Below, in pieces: positions 53,765 to 63,012 of a stretch of 64,000 nt of DNA. Under the pieces are notes generated by a model. That model made no database searches. It worked only from the letters and a program-made list of their open reading frames with translations, and was not told where the DNA came from. Numbering within the stretch: position 1 is the stretch's first letter; each line of letters opens with the position of its first letter. This DNA is from Devosia oryzisoli (GTDB lineage: Bacteria > Pseudomonadota > Alphaproteobacteria > Rhizobiales > Devosiaceae). The stretch spans positions 496,001 to 560,000 of the forward strand of contig NZ_JACYFU010000001.1 of NCBI RefSeq assembly GCF_014837245.1, read 5' to 3'. Made by a program: the position numbers and the translations under genes.

Positions 53765-54547
53765 ATGCTGGATACCAGCACGCCACTGGTCGAAATGACC
53801 GATATCTCGATCTCGTTCGGCGGCATTCGCGCGGTGGACCAGGCTTCCATCACCCTCCACAAGGGTGAGGTCGTTGGACTGCTCGGCCACAACGGCGCCG
53901 GGAAATCCACCCTGATCAAGATCCTGTCAGGCGCCTACAAGCGCGATACCGGCGACATCCGGATCGATGGTGCACCGGCTACGATAAACAACCCGCGCGA
54001 TGCCAAAGGCTATGGTATCGAGACCATCTATCAGCAGCTGGCCGTGGCGGATAACGTGGACGCGGCGGCCAATCTCTTCCTTGGACGCGAGATGGTGACT
54101 CCGCTCGGGACGCTGGACGACGCCGCCATGGAGTCCAAGGCGCGTGAGGTGATGGGGCGGCTCAACCCCAACTTCCGCCGCTTCAAGGAGCCGGTGAAGG
54201 CACTTTCGGGTGGGCAGCGTCAATCCGTGGCTATCGCCCGGGCCATTCTTTTCAACGCCCGCATCCTCATCATGGACGAGCCGACCGCCGCTCTTGGGCC
54301 ACAGGAGACGGCGCAGGTAGGCGATCTCATCAAGCAGTTGAAGTCCGAGGGCATCGGCATCTTCCTCATCAGCCACGACATTCACGACGTGTTCGACCTG
54401 GCTGACCGTGTGGTGGTCATGAAGAACGGCCAGGTGGTGGGTGAAGCCAAAACGACGGATGTAACCAAGGACGAAGTGCTGGGGATGATTATTCTGGGCA
54501 AGGTGCCGCCCGGCGCGACACCAGGTCCGGGAGCCATTCGCGAGTAG
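53765..54547 (+). CDS. xylG: Sugar ABC transporter ATP-binding protein (single-domain XylG)
   Basis: 260 residues with one ABC domain: Walker [17 protein letters not shown], signature [15 protein letters not shown], Walker [13 protein letters not shown] and the H-loop [11 protein letters not shown]. Escherichia coli XylG has two such domains in about 500 residues; the single-domain form is usual in Hyphomicrobiales sugar systems and should act as a dimer. It closes the xylFHG operon. Confidence 0.92.
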   Translation: MLDTSTPLVEMTDISISFGGIRAVDQASITLHKGEVVGLLGHNGAGKSTLIKILSGAYKRDTGDIRIDGAPATINNPRDAKGYGIETIYQQLAVADNVDAAANLFLGREMVTPLGTLDDAAMESKAREVMGRLNPNFRRFKEPVKALSGGQRQSVAIARAILFNARILIMDEPTAALGPQETAQVGDLIKQLKSEGIGIFLISHDIHDVFDLADRVVVMKNGQVVGEAKTTDVTKDEVLGMIILGKVPPGATPGPGAIRE

Positions 54548-54594
54548 CCGCGTTAGCCTGATGCCGGGATGACCGGCGTCAGCGTCCTGCGTCC

Positions 54595-55296
54595 ATGTCC
54601 GACAAGTACAAATATCGCCATCGGTTTCTGACGATCTTGCGGCTCATGCCGCGCAATGCGACGTTGTATGCCGGTTTGGGCGTCGGCGTGGTGGCGTTCT
54701 TCTGTGGCGTCTGGGTCGTGCCGCAATACGCCATTGGGATCGGCGCCAACGCGTTTTTTATCGTCTTCTGTGCCCTTTCCTGGCTCAAGACACCGCTGCT
54801 GACGGCAGACTACCTCAAGAAGAACGCGCGCAAGGAAGACACTCCGGCGCTGGGCATCATCCTCATCGTAGCGTTCGTGGTCTCGGCGTCGATCATCTCG
54901 TTGACGCTGGCGCTTTTTTCGGGAACCAAGCCCGATCCCTTCCAGGTCATATCCGGGGTGACATCGGTTCTAACAGGCTGGTTCACGGTTCAGACGCTAG
55001 GGGCGCTGCACTACGCCTACGAGTACTATCAGGCCCCGGACGAACAGGGTGGGGGAGACAGCGAAGTCGAAGGCGGCCTGGATTTTCCCGGCGATGAGCC
55101 GCCAAACGGCGTCGCCTTCATGTATTTTTCGTTCACCATCGGCACGTCGGTCGCGACGTCCGATACACGCCTCCAGAGCAACACCATGCGTCGTCGGGTG
55201 ATGGTTCATCTCGTGTTCTCGCACCTCTACAACACGTTCCTGTTGGCCTTTGCGGTCAACGTATTGATGAGCCTGGGCGGCGGGGGCGGTGGCTAA
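54595..55296 (+). CDS. DUF1345-family membrane protein
   Basis: 233 residues with about five membrane spans and a cytoplasmic acidic loop. The C-terminal motif [19 protein letters not shown] and [20 protein letters not shown] is typical of DUF1345. Function is unknown. It follows xylG by 47 bases on the same strand. Confidence 0.88.
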   Translation: MSDKYKYRHRFLTILRLMPRNATLYAGLGVGVVAFFCGVWVVPQYAIGIGANAFFIVFCALSWLKTPLLTADYLKKNARKEDTPALGIILIVAFVVSASIISLTLALFSGTKPDPFQVISGVTSVLTGWFTVQTLGALHYAYEYYQAPDEQGGGDSEVEGGLDFPGDEPPNGVAFMYFSFTIGTSVATSDTRLQSNTMRRRVMVHLVFSHLYNTFLLAFAVNVLMSLGGGGGG

Positions 55297-55352
55297 GCAT
55301 TGCGCTCACTTGGCGGCCTGTGCCATTTTCCGCGCCGACCAAGGAGAATCCC

Positions 55353-56480
55353 ATGAAGACGCGTGCCGCCGTTGCCTTCGCCGCCGGAAAACCGCTGGAG
55401 ATCGTCGAGGTCGACCTCGATGGACCAAAGGCCGGGGAAGTCCTTATCGAGATCAAGGCGACGGGCATCTGCCACACCGATGATTTCACGCTGAGCGGGG
55501 CCGATCCCGAAGGGCTGTTTCCCTCCATTCTGGGCCACGAAGGCGCCGGCGTGGTGGTGGATGTCGGTGCCGGCGTCACCTCGGTGAAGAAGGGCGACCA
55601 CGTCATCCCGCTCTATACGCCCGAATGCCGCGAGTGTCCCTCCTGCCTCAGCCGCAAGACCAATCTCTGCACGGCCATTCGCGCCACCCAGGGGCAGGGG
55701 CTGATGCCCGATGGCACGTCGCGCTTCTCGTTCGAGGGCAAGCCGATCTTCCACTACATGGGCTGCTCGACGTTCTCGAATTTTACCGTGCTGCCCGAAA
55801 TCGCCGTGGCCAAGATCGACCCGGCCGCGGCCTTCGACAAGGTTTGCTACGTCGGCTGTGGCGTGACGACGGGTGTGGGCGCCGTGATCAATACGGCCAA
55901 GGTGGAAGAAGGCGCAACCGCCGTCGTCTTCGGTCTGGGCGGCATCGGCCTCAACGTCATCCAGGGACTGCGCTTGGCAGGCGCCGACATGATCATCGGC
56001 GTCGACGTCAACAACGGCAAGAAGGCGTGGGGCGAGCGCTTCGGCATGACGCACTTCGTCAATCCCACCGAAATCGGCGAGGACATCGTTCCCTATATCG
56101 TCAACCTTACCAAGCGGCGCGGCGACACGATTGGCGGGGCCGACTATACCTTCGATTGCACGGGCAACACCAAGGTCATGCGGCAGGCGCTCGAGTGCAG
56201 CCATCGCGGCTGGGGCAAGTCCGTCGTCATCGGCGTGGCCGGCGCAGGGCAGGAAATCTCCACCCGTCCGTTCCAGCTGGTCACCGGCCGGACTTGGATG
56301 GGAACGGCCTTTGGCGGCGCCCGTGGCCGGACGGACGTCCCCAAGATCGTGGACTGGTATCTCGACGGCAAGATCGAGATCGATCCGATGATTACCCACA
56401 CGCTGCGGCTCGAAGACATCAACAAGGGCTTCGAGATGATGCACGCGGGCGAAAGCATTCGCAGCGTGGTGGTTTACTAG
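55353..56480 (+). CDS. frmA: S-(hydroxymethyl)glutathione dehydrogenase (class III alcohol dehydrogenase)
   Basis: 375 residues; oxidises the glutathione-formaldehyde adduct with NAD, also reducing S-nitrosoglutathione. Catalytic zinc residues are in [14 protein letters not shown] and [11 protein letters not shown], structural zinc in [18 protein letters not shown], and the NAD-binding motif is [21 protein letters not shown] lies seven bases before ATG 55353. No esterase (fghA) is adjacent, although the next genes are co-directional. Confidence 0.95.
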   Translation: MKTRAAVAFAAGKPLEIVEVDLDGPKAGEVLIEIKATGICHTDDFTLSGADPEGLFPSILGHEGAGVVVDVGAGVTSVKKGDHVIPLYTPECRECPSCLSRKTNLCTAIRATQGQGLMPDGTSRFSFEGKPIFHYMGCSTFSNFTVLPEIAVAKIDPAAAFDKVCYVGCGVTTGVGAVINTAKVEEGATAVVFGLGGIGLNVIQGLRLAGADMIIGVDVNNGKKAWGERFGMTHFVNPTEIGEDIVPYIVNLTKRRGDTIGGADYTFDCTGNTKVMRQALECSHRGWGKSVVIGVAGAGQEISTRPFQLVTGRTWMGTAFGGARGRTDVPKIVDWYLDGKIEIDPMITHTLRLEDINKGFEMMHAGESIRSVVVY

Positions 56481-56545
56481 GACCCCGGCCAGCGCGTGCA
56501 ATGGCTGTGCCTTCCGGACAGTCTCTTTGTTGGAAGCCATCGACC

Positions 56546-57007
56546 ATGCCTCATCCCACGATCTTCGTTGATGCCGATGCCTGCCCGGTCAAGGAAGAAG
56601 CCCGACGGGTCGCCGAGCGGCTGGGTCTGGTTATCGTCTATGTGAGCAATGGCGGCGTGCGGCCATCGCGCGACCCGATGGTGCGCGTGGTGGTCGTGAC
56701 GAACGGCGCAGACGCTGCAGACGACTGGATTGTCGAGCATGCCGAAGCCAACGACATCGTTCTGACGGCGGACATCCCGCTGGCCAGCCGCGCCATCGAC
56801 AAGGGGTGTCACGTCCTCGGCTTCACCGGCAAACCTTTCACGCCGGCCTCGATCGGCATGGCCTTGGCCATGCGTGATCTCAAGCAGCACCTGCGTGAGA
56901 CGGGTGACATCAAGGGGTACAATCCCGGATTTCGACCCGCGGACAGATCGGCCTTCCTCAGTGCCCTAGACACCCTCGGGCGCCGCGCCCAAACCTCTGC
57001 ACGGTAA
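56546..57007 (+). CDS. YaiI/YqxD (DUF188) family protein
   Basis: 153 residues, PTIFVDADACPVKEEARRVA with NDIVLTADIPLASRAIDKG and GFTGKPFTPASIGMALAMRD. This is the DUF188 family, related to the PIN-like nuclease fold (Asp-rich active site DADACPV, TADIPLA); activity is unproven. ATG 56546 is preceded by GGAAG ten bases upstream. It ends 70 bases before the deacetylase. Confidence 0.9.
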   Translation: MPHPTIFVDADACPVKEEARRVAERLGLVIVYVSNGGVRPSRDPMVRVVVVTNGADAADDWIVEHAEANDIVLTADIPLASRAIDKGCHVLGFTGKPFTPASIGMALAMRDLKQHLRETGDIKGYNPGFRPADRSAFLSALDTLGRRAQTSAR

Positions 57008-57077
57008 GAATTGCTTAAGCTTTCGCGAGGAGAATTTTAACCATAATCGCAAATTGTAGGACCTGCTTTTCTTCCGG

Positions 57078-58013
57078 GTGCAGGTGTCTCAATTGCGGTT
57101 GTTGCGTACGGTGTTTGCGGTGGCGTTGACGGCCACTGCGCTTGGGGCCTGCGCCAAGCCGGTCAGTCAGAATGCCCTTGCCACCGGCCCGGTGAAAGCA
57201 CAGGACGCGGTCGCGGCCAGTGCACCAGACACGATTGTGACCGGCGGCATAGCGTCCAGCGTTTCCGCCAGCTACACACAGTCCATGCCTCGCCGCATCT
57301 TCCACGGGACCAGTCTCGCCGGCCGCACGCTGGAAGTGGGCAGCGCGGCCGATATCCAGCTCAAACCAGGCGAGGTCATCCTGACGTTCGACGATGGGCC
57401 GCGTCCGGGCAAGACGGAGCACATTCTCGATACGCTCGAGGCCCACGGGGTAAAGGCGACGTTCCTGATGCTTGGCTCACAAGCCAAGGCGCATCCGGAA
57501 TTGGCGCGCGAAGTAGCCTTGCGCGGCAACACTGTAGGCAACCACACCTACGATCACGCCGACCTCGCAAAAATGAGCCGGCAGGATGCCATGGACGACA
57601 TTGCCAGGGGCGCGACGGCGATCGCTACCGTCTTGGACGGGGCAGGGGGCGGCCTGTCGCCGTTCTTCCGGTTTCCTTATCTGGCGCAAACAGGGTTCCT
57701 GCGCACCAGCATGCTGCAAGGCGACGTCGTGGTGCTCGACGTCGATATCGACAGCAAAGACTACTATGCGGAGACTGCGGACGACGTCATTCAGCGGACG
57801 CTGAAGCGCCTGGATGCCCGCGGCAGTGGCATCATCCTCTTCCACGACATCCATCAGCGAACGGTCGACCTTCTCCCGGTCTTCCTCGATGAAATTGCCG
57901 CTCGCGGCTATACGGTGGTCTCCCTCAAGCCACGCACTCCCGGCGTCTTTGGCCGGAGCGTAGTGACCGCGAGTGTTGCTGGAGTGAAAACGGGCCAGCC
58001 AGCGCCGTTCTAA
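57078..58013 (+). CDS. Polysaccharide deacetylase lipoprotein (NodB-like)
   Basis: 311 residues. A lipoprotein signal (TVFAVALTATALGACAKP, lipobox LGAC) anchors it to the membrane. The NodB catalytic domain has ILTFDDGPRPGKTEHILDTL (metal-binding and catalytic Asp), NHTYDHADLAKMS (two His metal ligands) and the C-terminal ILFHDIHQRT. It probably deacetylates peptidoglycan or another envelope glycan; the substrate is unknown. The start is GTG 57078 (or 57084). Confidence 0.88.
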   Translation: MQVSQLRLLRTVFAVALTATALGACAKPVSQNALATGPVKAQDAVAASAPDTIVTGGIASSVSASYTQSMPRRIFHGTSLAGRTLEVGSAADIQLKPGEVILTFDDGPRPGKTEHILDTLEAHGVKATFLMLGSQAKAHPELAREVALRGNTVGNHTYDHADLAKMSRQDAMDDIARGATAIATVLDGAGGGLSPFFRFPYLAQTGFLRTSMLQGDVVVLDVDIDSKDYYAETADDVIQRTLKRLDARGSGIILFHDIHQRTVDLLPVFLDEIAARGYTVVSLKPRTPGVFGRSVVTASVAGVKTGQPAPF

Positions 58014-58088
58014 GCCAGCGGCTTGATCGGGGTGAGGCGCTTTGAAGAGCCGGCTATCTCAGCCAGTGCTTCGAGCCATCCTGCAGAG

Positions 58089-58478
58089 CTACTCTTCGTC
58101 GTCTTCCACGTCGGTGAGATATACGGAAACTTCGATATCGATGCCGTGGGCCGCAATAGCCGCGACTGCGTGCGCAGGAAGTCGCGCAGACATCGCTTCA
58201 CCTTCGGCAGGGTAGTCGAAAGCAATGTCGAGCACCGCCTTGCCGATGCGCCGGTCCTCCAGCATGGCGGCAATGGCCGGACCGGAGCGGTCGGCCAGTT
58301 CCAGGAGGGCTCGAACCGGGTTGTCGACGGGAACGTCCACCTGCGCGTAGAAACTGTTGTCCGCGTCCTCTGGCTCGTATCGGACCGTCAGCTGACGCAG
58401 CGCCGCATCAAGATCGTTTTGCGGAACGCTGACGCCGGAAAGCCTTAGCGCGATGGCGAAGGGTTGAAATGTGCTCAT
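58089..58478 (-). CDS. Small acidic protein of unknown function coupled to rlmB
   Basis: 129 residues, MSTFQPFAIALRLSGVSVPQ then LRQLTVRYEPEDADNSFYAQ and a C-terminus ending in DVEDDEE. It has no signal peptide or membrane segment. Its ATG overlaps the rlmB stop (ATGA), so it is translated with the rRNA methyltransferase. No family recognised. Confidence 0.7.
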   Translation of the reverse strand: MSTFQPFAIALRLSGVSVPQNDLDAALRQLTVRYEPEDADNSFYAQVDVPVDNPVRALLELADRSGPAIAAMLEDRRIGKAVLDIAFDYPAEGEAMSARLPAHAVAAIAAHGIDIEVSVYLTDVEDDEE

Positions 58479-59230
58479 GTCGCCCGTCCGGCAGTGGCCG
58501 CGAACAAGGCGATGGCCGCCGCGTTCGAGACGTTCAGCGACTTGATCTGCCCTGGCATGTCAAGCCGGACCATCTCGTCGCACAGTTCGCGCGTCCGCTG
58601 CCGCAGGCCCTTGCCTTCGGCGCCGAGAACAATGGCCATGGGGCGATCGTCGGTGCGCGGCTTCAGCGGCGCGTCAGATTCAGAATCGAAGCCAAGGACG
58701 AGCATGCCGCGGTCCTTGAGGAGTTGGATGCTGTCGCCCAGATTGCGCACTTCGATCATCGGCACCATGTCGAGCGCGCCCGATGCTGCCTTGGCCATGA
58801 CCCCCGTTTCCCGGGGGGAGTGCCGCGCGGTGGTGATCACAGCGTCCGCACCGAAAGCGCATGCGGTGCGCAGGATGGCGCCCACATTGTGGGGATCGGT
58901 GATCTGGTCGAGCACGACGACCAGGCGCAGCGGGTCGATGTCGTTGAGCCCGAAACGGCCGACAGGATCGACCTCCAGCGCAACGCCCTGGTGCACCGCC
59001 TCGCCGCCAAGGAGGCGGTCGAGTTCCTTCGGCGTCGTCTCGCGCACCGGCACCTTGCCGATCTCGCCACCTTCGCGCAGCCGGTTGAGCCCGTTGGGCG
59101 TGGCCAGCAATTCGATACGGCGGCGCCTTGGGTTGTCGAGGGCAGCGCGCACCGTGTGCAGCCCATAGAGATACACTGGGCCGGCGTCTGGATCGTATTT
59201 GGGCTTGGGCGGAAACTTGTTGCGGCTCAT
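58475..59230 (-). CDS. rlmB: 23S rRNA (guanosine-2'-O-)-methyltransferase RlmB-like (SpoU/TrmH)
   Basis: 251 residues. Knotted SPOUT methyltransferase with the three motifs LDQITDPHNVGAILRTACAF, VLGAEGKGLRQRTRELCD and PGQIKSLNVSNAAAI. It probably methylates G2251 of 23S rRNA, as RlmB does; a related target cannot be excluded. ATG 59230 chosen; TTG 59266 is unlikely. It is co-transcribed with the small gene that overlaps its 3' end. Confidence 0.88.
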   Translation of the reverse strand: MSRNKFPPKPKYDPDAGPVYLYGLHTVRAALDNPRRRRIELLATPNGLNRLREGGEIGKVPVRETTPKELDRLLGGEAVHQGVALEVDPVGRFGLNDIDPLRLVVVLDQITDPHNVGAILRTACAFGADAVITTARHSPRETGVMAKAASGALDMVPMIEVRNLGDSIQLLKDRGMLVLGFDSESDAPLKPRTDDRPMAIVLGAEGKGLRQRTRELCDEMVRLDMPGQIKSLNVSNAAAIALFAATAGRAT

Positions 59231-59278
59231 GGCGCCAGCGGTAGCGGTTTTGCCTGACAGTCGCAAGCGGCACCCGCT

Positions 59279-60049
59279 TCAGTTCGGCCGGAGGTGTTCG
59301 AGCACCTGGGAAATGCCCCTGCTTGTCCGCGCCAAGGGCTTGTATTCGAGTCCGACCGCTCCAGCGTACCCGTGGGATGCTAGCCAGGCGAGACGCGAGC
59401 GCAGGTCGATGGTGCCGCCGCCGGGTTCGTTCCGTCCAGGGTGGTCGGCGACGTGCGCGTGCACCACCCGGTCCACACGGTTCTTGAGAACATCCTCGAT
59501 CCGCTCACCCATCACCGCCGAATGGTAAAGGTCGTAGACGATGCCGATTTCTTCGCGGCTTATCTCGTCCACGATATCGAGCGCGTCCTGTGTGGACGAG
59601 AGAAAATAGCCGGGGTGATCGATCAACGTGTTGAGCGGCTCAAGCCCGAGCTTCACATTCGTTCCCTTGAGACGGTCAGCCGCACGCGCAAGCGTTTCAA
59701 CCAAGGTAGCCCGCTGGTGCTGCCTTGGCACGCCCGGAAGGTCATTGCCGGCCTGAGCGATCAGCACACGGGCACCCAGCCGCTGCGCGACCGCAACGGA
59801 TTGTTCCAGGCCGGCCAGAAAATCCTCCCGGTTTGCCGGGTCGGTCAGGGCGATCATGGGTTCCGCCACGAAACCGGTGAGCGGAATGTCTGCTGCTTTC
59901 AGTGCAGCGTCGATCGAAGCGATGTTCTTGTTGGACCACAGCCAGAATTCCACCGCGTCGAGGCCGGCCCTCTTGGCAAGCCCGATGCGCTCCGCCAGGT
60001 CGGACGCCTCATCGGCAAACAGCCATTCAATACAGGCAGAAAAACGCAT
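59279..60049 (-). CDS. Hydroxypyruvate isomerase-like TIM-barrel protein
   Basis: 256 residues, sugar-phosphate isomerase/epimerase (AP endonuclease 2) fold. MRFSACIEWLFADEASDLAE and the metal-binding motifs LGLEPLNTLIDHPGYFL, VYDLYHSAVMGE, HAHVADHPGRNEPG and GLEYKPL match Hyi/OtnI-type enzymes. The substrate is probably a C3-C4 sugar acid. It lies 25 bases after the SDR gene on the same strand, forming a likely two-gene operon. Confidence 0.88.
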   Translation of the reverse strand: MRFSACIEWLFADEASDLAERIGLAKRAGLDAVEFWLWSNKNIASIDAALKAADIPLTGFVAEPMIALTDPANREDFLAGLEQSVAVAQRLGARVLIAQAGNDLPGVPRQHQRATLVETLARAADRLKGTNVKLGLEPLNTLIDHPGYFLSSTQDALDIVDEISREEIGIVYDLYHSAVMGERIEDVLKNRVDRVVHAHVADHPGRNEPGGGTIDLRSRLAWLASHGYAGAVGLEYKPLARTSRGISQVLEHLRPN

Positions 60050-60074
60050 GATCGGCTCCCCGGCCCATGATCGG

Positions 60075-60860
60075 CTAGATCGTCTTCAGCCAGCCGCCAT
60101 CGACAAAATAGGCTGAACCGGTCGAATAGCTGGCCTTGGCGGAACATAGGAACACGAAGAAGTTCGCAACTTCTTCCGGCGTTGCGAAGCGGCGCATCCC
60201 GCCGGCTTCGTCGGCCACTGCTTGCAGGTGAGCCTCGTAGCCTTCTTCCCCCGCGATCTGCTTGGCGGTCTTTATCCAGTCCGGCGTGAGCACGAGGCCT
60301 GGGTTGATCGTGTTCACCCGGATATTGTCCTTGACCACCTCGTTCGCCAGGGTCTTGGAGAACATCACCAGAGCCGCCTTGGTGGTGTTGTAGATCGGCT
60401 CGTACCATAGCGGTTGCACGGCGCAGATGGACGCATTGTGGAGCACGACCCCGCCACCGCGGCTCCGCATCGACGGAAGGACGCCTCGCGCCAGTCGAAC
60501 CGCGGCCATGACATGCAGGTCCCAATAATACTGCCACTTGGCATCATCGGCCTCGGCTATGGTCTCGTTCGATCCCGTGCCGGCATTGTTGATGAGAATA
60601 TCGATGCCTCCAAAACGATCGAGCGCGCTGGCCACGAGATGGGCGCAGCCATCGGCCGTGGCGACATCACAGGGCACACCGAGCGCTGATACGGCGTGCT
60701 CGCGTGCAATTCGCGCCGCCTCCCCTTCGCTGCGAGCTCCGTCGCGGCCAGCCAACACGACATTGGCGCCTTCGGCCGCAAGACCTTCGGCTATAGCCAG
60801 GCCGATGCCAACGGTGCCCCCGGTGATGATTGCCGTCTTGTTCCTCAGTCCAAGATCCAT
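60075..60860 (-). CDS. SDR-family oxidoreductase
   Basis: 261 residues. Cofactor motif TGGTVGIGLAIA, NNAG motif (ILINNAGTGS), catalytic Tyr/Lys in IYNTTKAALVMF and C-terminal YFVDGGWLKTI. It is paired with the hydroxypyruvate-isomerase-like gene, so it may oxidise a sugar acid before isomerisation (inference). It is divergent from the P-type ATPase gene; a palindrome lies in the gap. Confidence 0.9.
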   Translation of the reverse strand: MDLGLRNKTAIITGGTVGIGLAIAEGLAAEGANVVLAGRDGARSEGEAARIAREHAVSALGVPCDVATADGCAHLVASALDRFGGIDILINNAGTGSNETIAEADDAKWQYYWDLHVMAAVRLARGVLPSMRSRGGGVVLHNASICAVQPLWYEPIYNTTKAALVMFSKTLANEVVKDNIRVNTINPGLVLTPDWIKTAKQIAGEEGYEAHLQAVADEAGGMRRFATPEEVANFFVFLCSAKASYSTGSAYFVDGGWLKTI

Positions 60861-60930
60861 CTACCCCTCCTGTGAAGGGCATCATCCGCTGGCCAGGCGG
60901 CAGGGACAAGAGCCGCGCGATGGGCTGGTG

Positions 60931-60944
60931 CAGTTCGTGAACTG
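60931..60944. promoter_or_regulatory. Palindrome CAGTTC-GT-GAACTG in the SDR/P-type ATPase gap
   Basis: Perfect six-base arms and a two-base spacer, 70 bases before the SDR start and 87 bases before the ATPase start, on a 171-base divergent region. Could be an operator for either gene; no regulator gene is adjacent. Confidence 0.4.
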
Positions 60945-61031
60945 AAATATCTTCCCCAAGCGGTCGCTGCGTGGAATGGGTAGTTCACCTCGCCCTCGGC
61001 GAGGGAACCCACTCTGAGGACCGCACACCCA

Positions 61032-62906
61032 ATGCCTGCCGCTCTGCAAAGCCGCCTCAACGTGATCCTGCTGATCGTCGCGCTCGCCGGGCTGATTTCG
61101 GGGCTCGGGTTGATGCTGGCCGGCAGGAGCCAATTGGCGGCGGTCGCGTGGACTGCTGGCGTCGTTCCCGTGCTCGTCGCCCTGGTGGTCGAAATCGTGC
61201 GCAGTCTGGCCAAGGGAGAAGTGGGCCTCGATATTGTCGCCGCGCTCTCCATGTCGGCCGCGCTTTTCTTTGGCGAGACGCTGGCCGCTTCGGTAGTGGC
61301 CGTCATGTACTCGGGCGGCACCTTTCTCGAAAGCTTCGCCGAAGGCCGGGCGCGCCGCGAGATGCGCCATCTTCTCGCGCGCGTGCCGCGTACAGCGACG
61401 CGGCATCGCAATGGGAAGCTCGACGAGGTTCCGCTGAACGAGGTGGCCCCCGGTGACCTGCTCCTCATCCGCCAGGGGGATGTGGCCCCGGCCGATGGGG
61501 TGGTGGAGGGCGACCGGGCAATCCTTGATCAGTCGGCGCTGACGGGGGAATCCATGCCGGTGCGGCTTGCCCGCGGCCAGGAGGTTATGAGCGGCTCGAC
61601 AAATGCCGGGGAGGCCTTCGATCTTCGGGTTACGCGCCCGGCGGCGGAAAGCACCTATGCCGGTATCGTGCGCCTGGTAGAGGCCGCGCAGGCGTCGAAA
61701 GCACCCATGTCGCGGCTGGCCGATCGCTACTCCCTCATGTTCCTGCTCGTTACCGTTGTCCTCGCATCATCGGCCTGGTGGCTCACCGGCGACCCAATTC
61801 GTGCCGTTGCCGTCCTGGTCGTGGCGACGCCATGCCCGCTGATCCTCGCCGTTCCGGTGGCTCTGGTGGCCGGCTTGTCACGGGCGGCACAGTTGGGCGT
61901 CCTGATCAAGGGAGCGCGACCGCTGGAAGCCTTGGCGGGGATCAGGACGTTGATCCTCGACAAGACGGGAACCTTGACCGATGGGCGGCCGCGGATCGTC
62001 TCCATCGAGCCGCTGTCGGGCCTTCGCCAGGACGAGGTGCTGTTGCTAGCTGCCTCGCTTGAGCAGGCCTCCAAGCACCCCATGGCGCGCGCCATTGTGA
62101 CATCCGCCCGGGAGCGCGGTACGACGCTGCATATTCCCACGCAGGTAGTGGAAATAGCCGGCGAGGGTCTCGAAGGAACAGTCGACGGGCGCCGTGTGGT
62201 CATCGGAGGGGCGAGCTTCGTCGCCGGCCGCATTGCTGCCACCACCCCCGAGCGTACCATCCTTGAGGCAGATGCGGCGCTGGTCGCGGTCGCCGTCGAT
62301 GGCCAACTGGCAGCACACATCGTCATGGCAGACACGCTGCGGGCGGGTACGCCCCTCCTGCTCAAGGACTTGCGGCGTCTGGGTCTGAGCCGGATCATGC
62401 TGGCGACGGGCGATCGGCGCTCGGTGGCCGACGCCATAGTCTCCGGCCTCGAGCTGGACGCGGTACACGCCGAGATGACCCCGGAGCAGAAGGTGCAACT
62501 GGTGTTGACGGAAAGGGAAAGCCATGCCCCGGTAATGATGGTGGGCGATGGTGTTAACGATGCGCCAGCCTTGGCCGCAGCGGATGTGGGGGTGGCGATG
62601 GGCGCGCGCGGCGCCGCCGCGTCCGCCGAAGCTGCCGATGTCGTTCTTCTGGTCGATCATTTGGATCGGCTTCTGCCCGGAATAGAGATCGCGCAGGGCG
62701 CGCGACGGATTGCGCTCCAGAGCGTGGTCGTGGGTATTGGCCTCTCGATCGCGGGAATGCTCGCTGCGGCCTTTGGCTATCTCACGCCCGTGCAGGGCGC
62801 GCTGCTCCAGGAGGCCATCGATGTCGCCGTCATCCTCAACGCCCTCCGTGCCCTGCGCATCCGGCCCCAGGCGCTGCCTCAATCCGATGACTCAATCGCC
62901 AGATAA
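61032..62906 (+). CDS. P1B-5-type metal-transporting ATPase without hemerythrin domain
   Basis: 624 residues. P-type ATPase with the phosphorylation motif DKTGTLT starting at Asp310, the TGES actuator motif (SALTGESMPV), SKHPMA and VGDGVNDAPALAAADVG. The metal-path motif is ATPCPL with TPCP at 266-269 instead of CPC, and the last-helix motif is LLQEAIDV with QEAID at 593-597. These TPCP and QExxD motifs mark the P1B-5 group (Nia of Sinorhizobium, linked to nickel and iron). No N-terminal metal domain and no C-terminal hemerythrin domain are present: the protein ends about 30 residues after QEAID. Metal specificity is inferred. Confidence 0.9.
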   Translation: MPAALQSRLNVILLIVALAGLISGLGLMLAGRSQLAAVAWTAGVVPVLVALVVEIVRSLAKGEVGLDIVAALSMSAALFFGETLAASVVAVMYSGGTFLESFAEGRARREMRHLLARVPRTATRHRNGKLDEVPLNEVAPGDLLLIRQGDVAPADGVVEGDRAILDQSALTGESMPVRLARGQEVMSGSTNAGEAFDLRVTRPAAESTYAGIVRLVEAAQASKAPMSRLADRYSLMFLLVTVVLASSAWWLTGDPIRAVAVLVVATPCPLILAVPVALVAGLSRAAQLGVLIKGARPLEALAGIRTLILDKTGTLTDGRPRIVSIEPLSGLRQDEVLLLAASLEQASKHPMARAIVTSARERGTTLHIPTQVVEIAGEGLEGTVDGRRVVIGGASFVAGRIAATTPERTILEADAALVAVAVDGQLAAHIVMADTLRAGTPLLLKDLRRLGLSRIMLATGDRRSVADAIVSGLELDAVHAEMTPEQKVQLVLTERESHAPVMMVGDGVNDAPALAAADVGVAMGARGAAASAEAADVVLLVDHLDRLLPGIEIAQGARRIALQSVVVGIGLSIAGMLAAAFGYLTPVQGALLQEAIDVAVILNALRALRIRPQALPQSDDSIAR

Positions 62907-62948
62907 AGGATTGTCACCGGCCCGTTCCACGCGCTGCACCGGCGGAGG

Positions 62949-62962
62949 TTGATATGGATCAA
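62949..62962. promoter_or_regulatory. Perfect FNR/FixK box with class II promoter geometry
   Basis: TTGATATGGATCAA matches TTGAT-N4-ATCAA exactly. A possible -10 element TAGGAT lies at 62984-62989. If transcription starts near 62996-62997, the box centre is at about -41.5, as in class II FNR/FixK-activated promoters. The gene served is the SDR at 63013. It is 43 bases after the P1B ATPase stop. Confidence 0.75.
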
Positions 62963-63012
62963 CGTGGAAATCCCGAGCAGGGGTAGGATGCTCGGCACAA
63001 TGGAGGTCGCAC

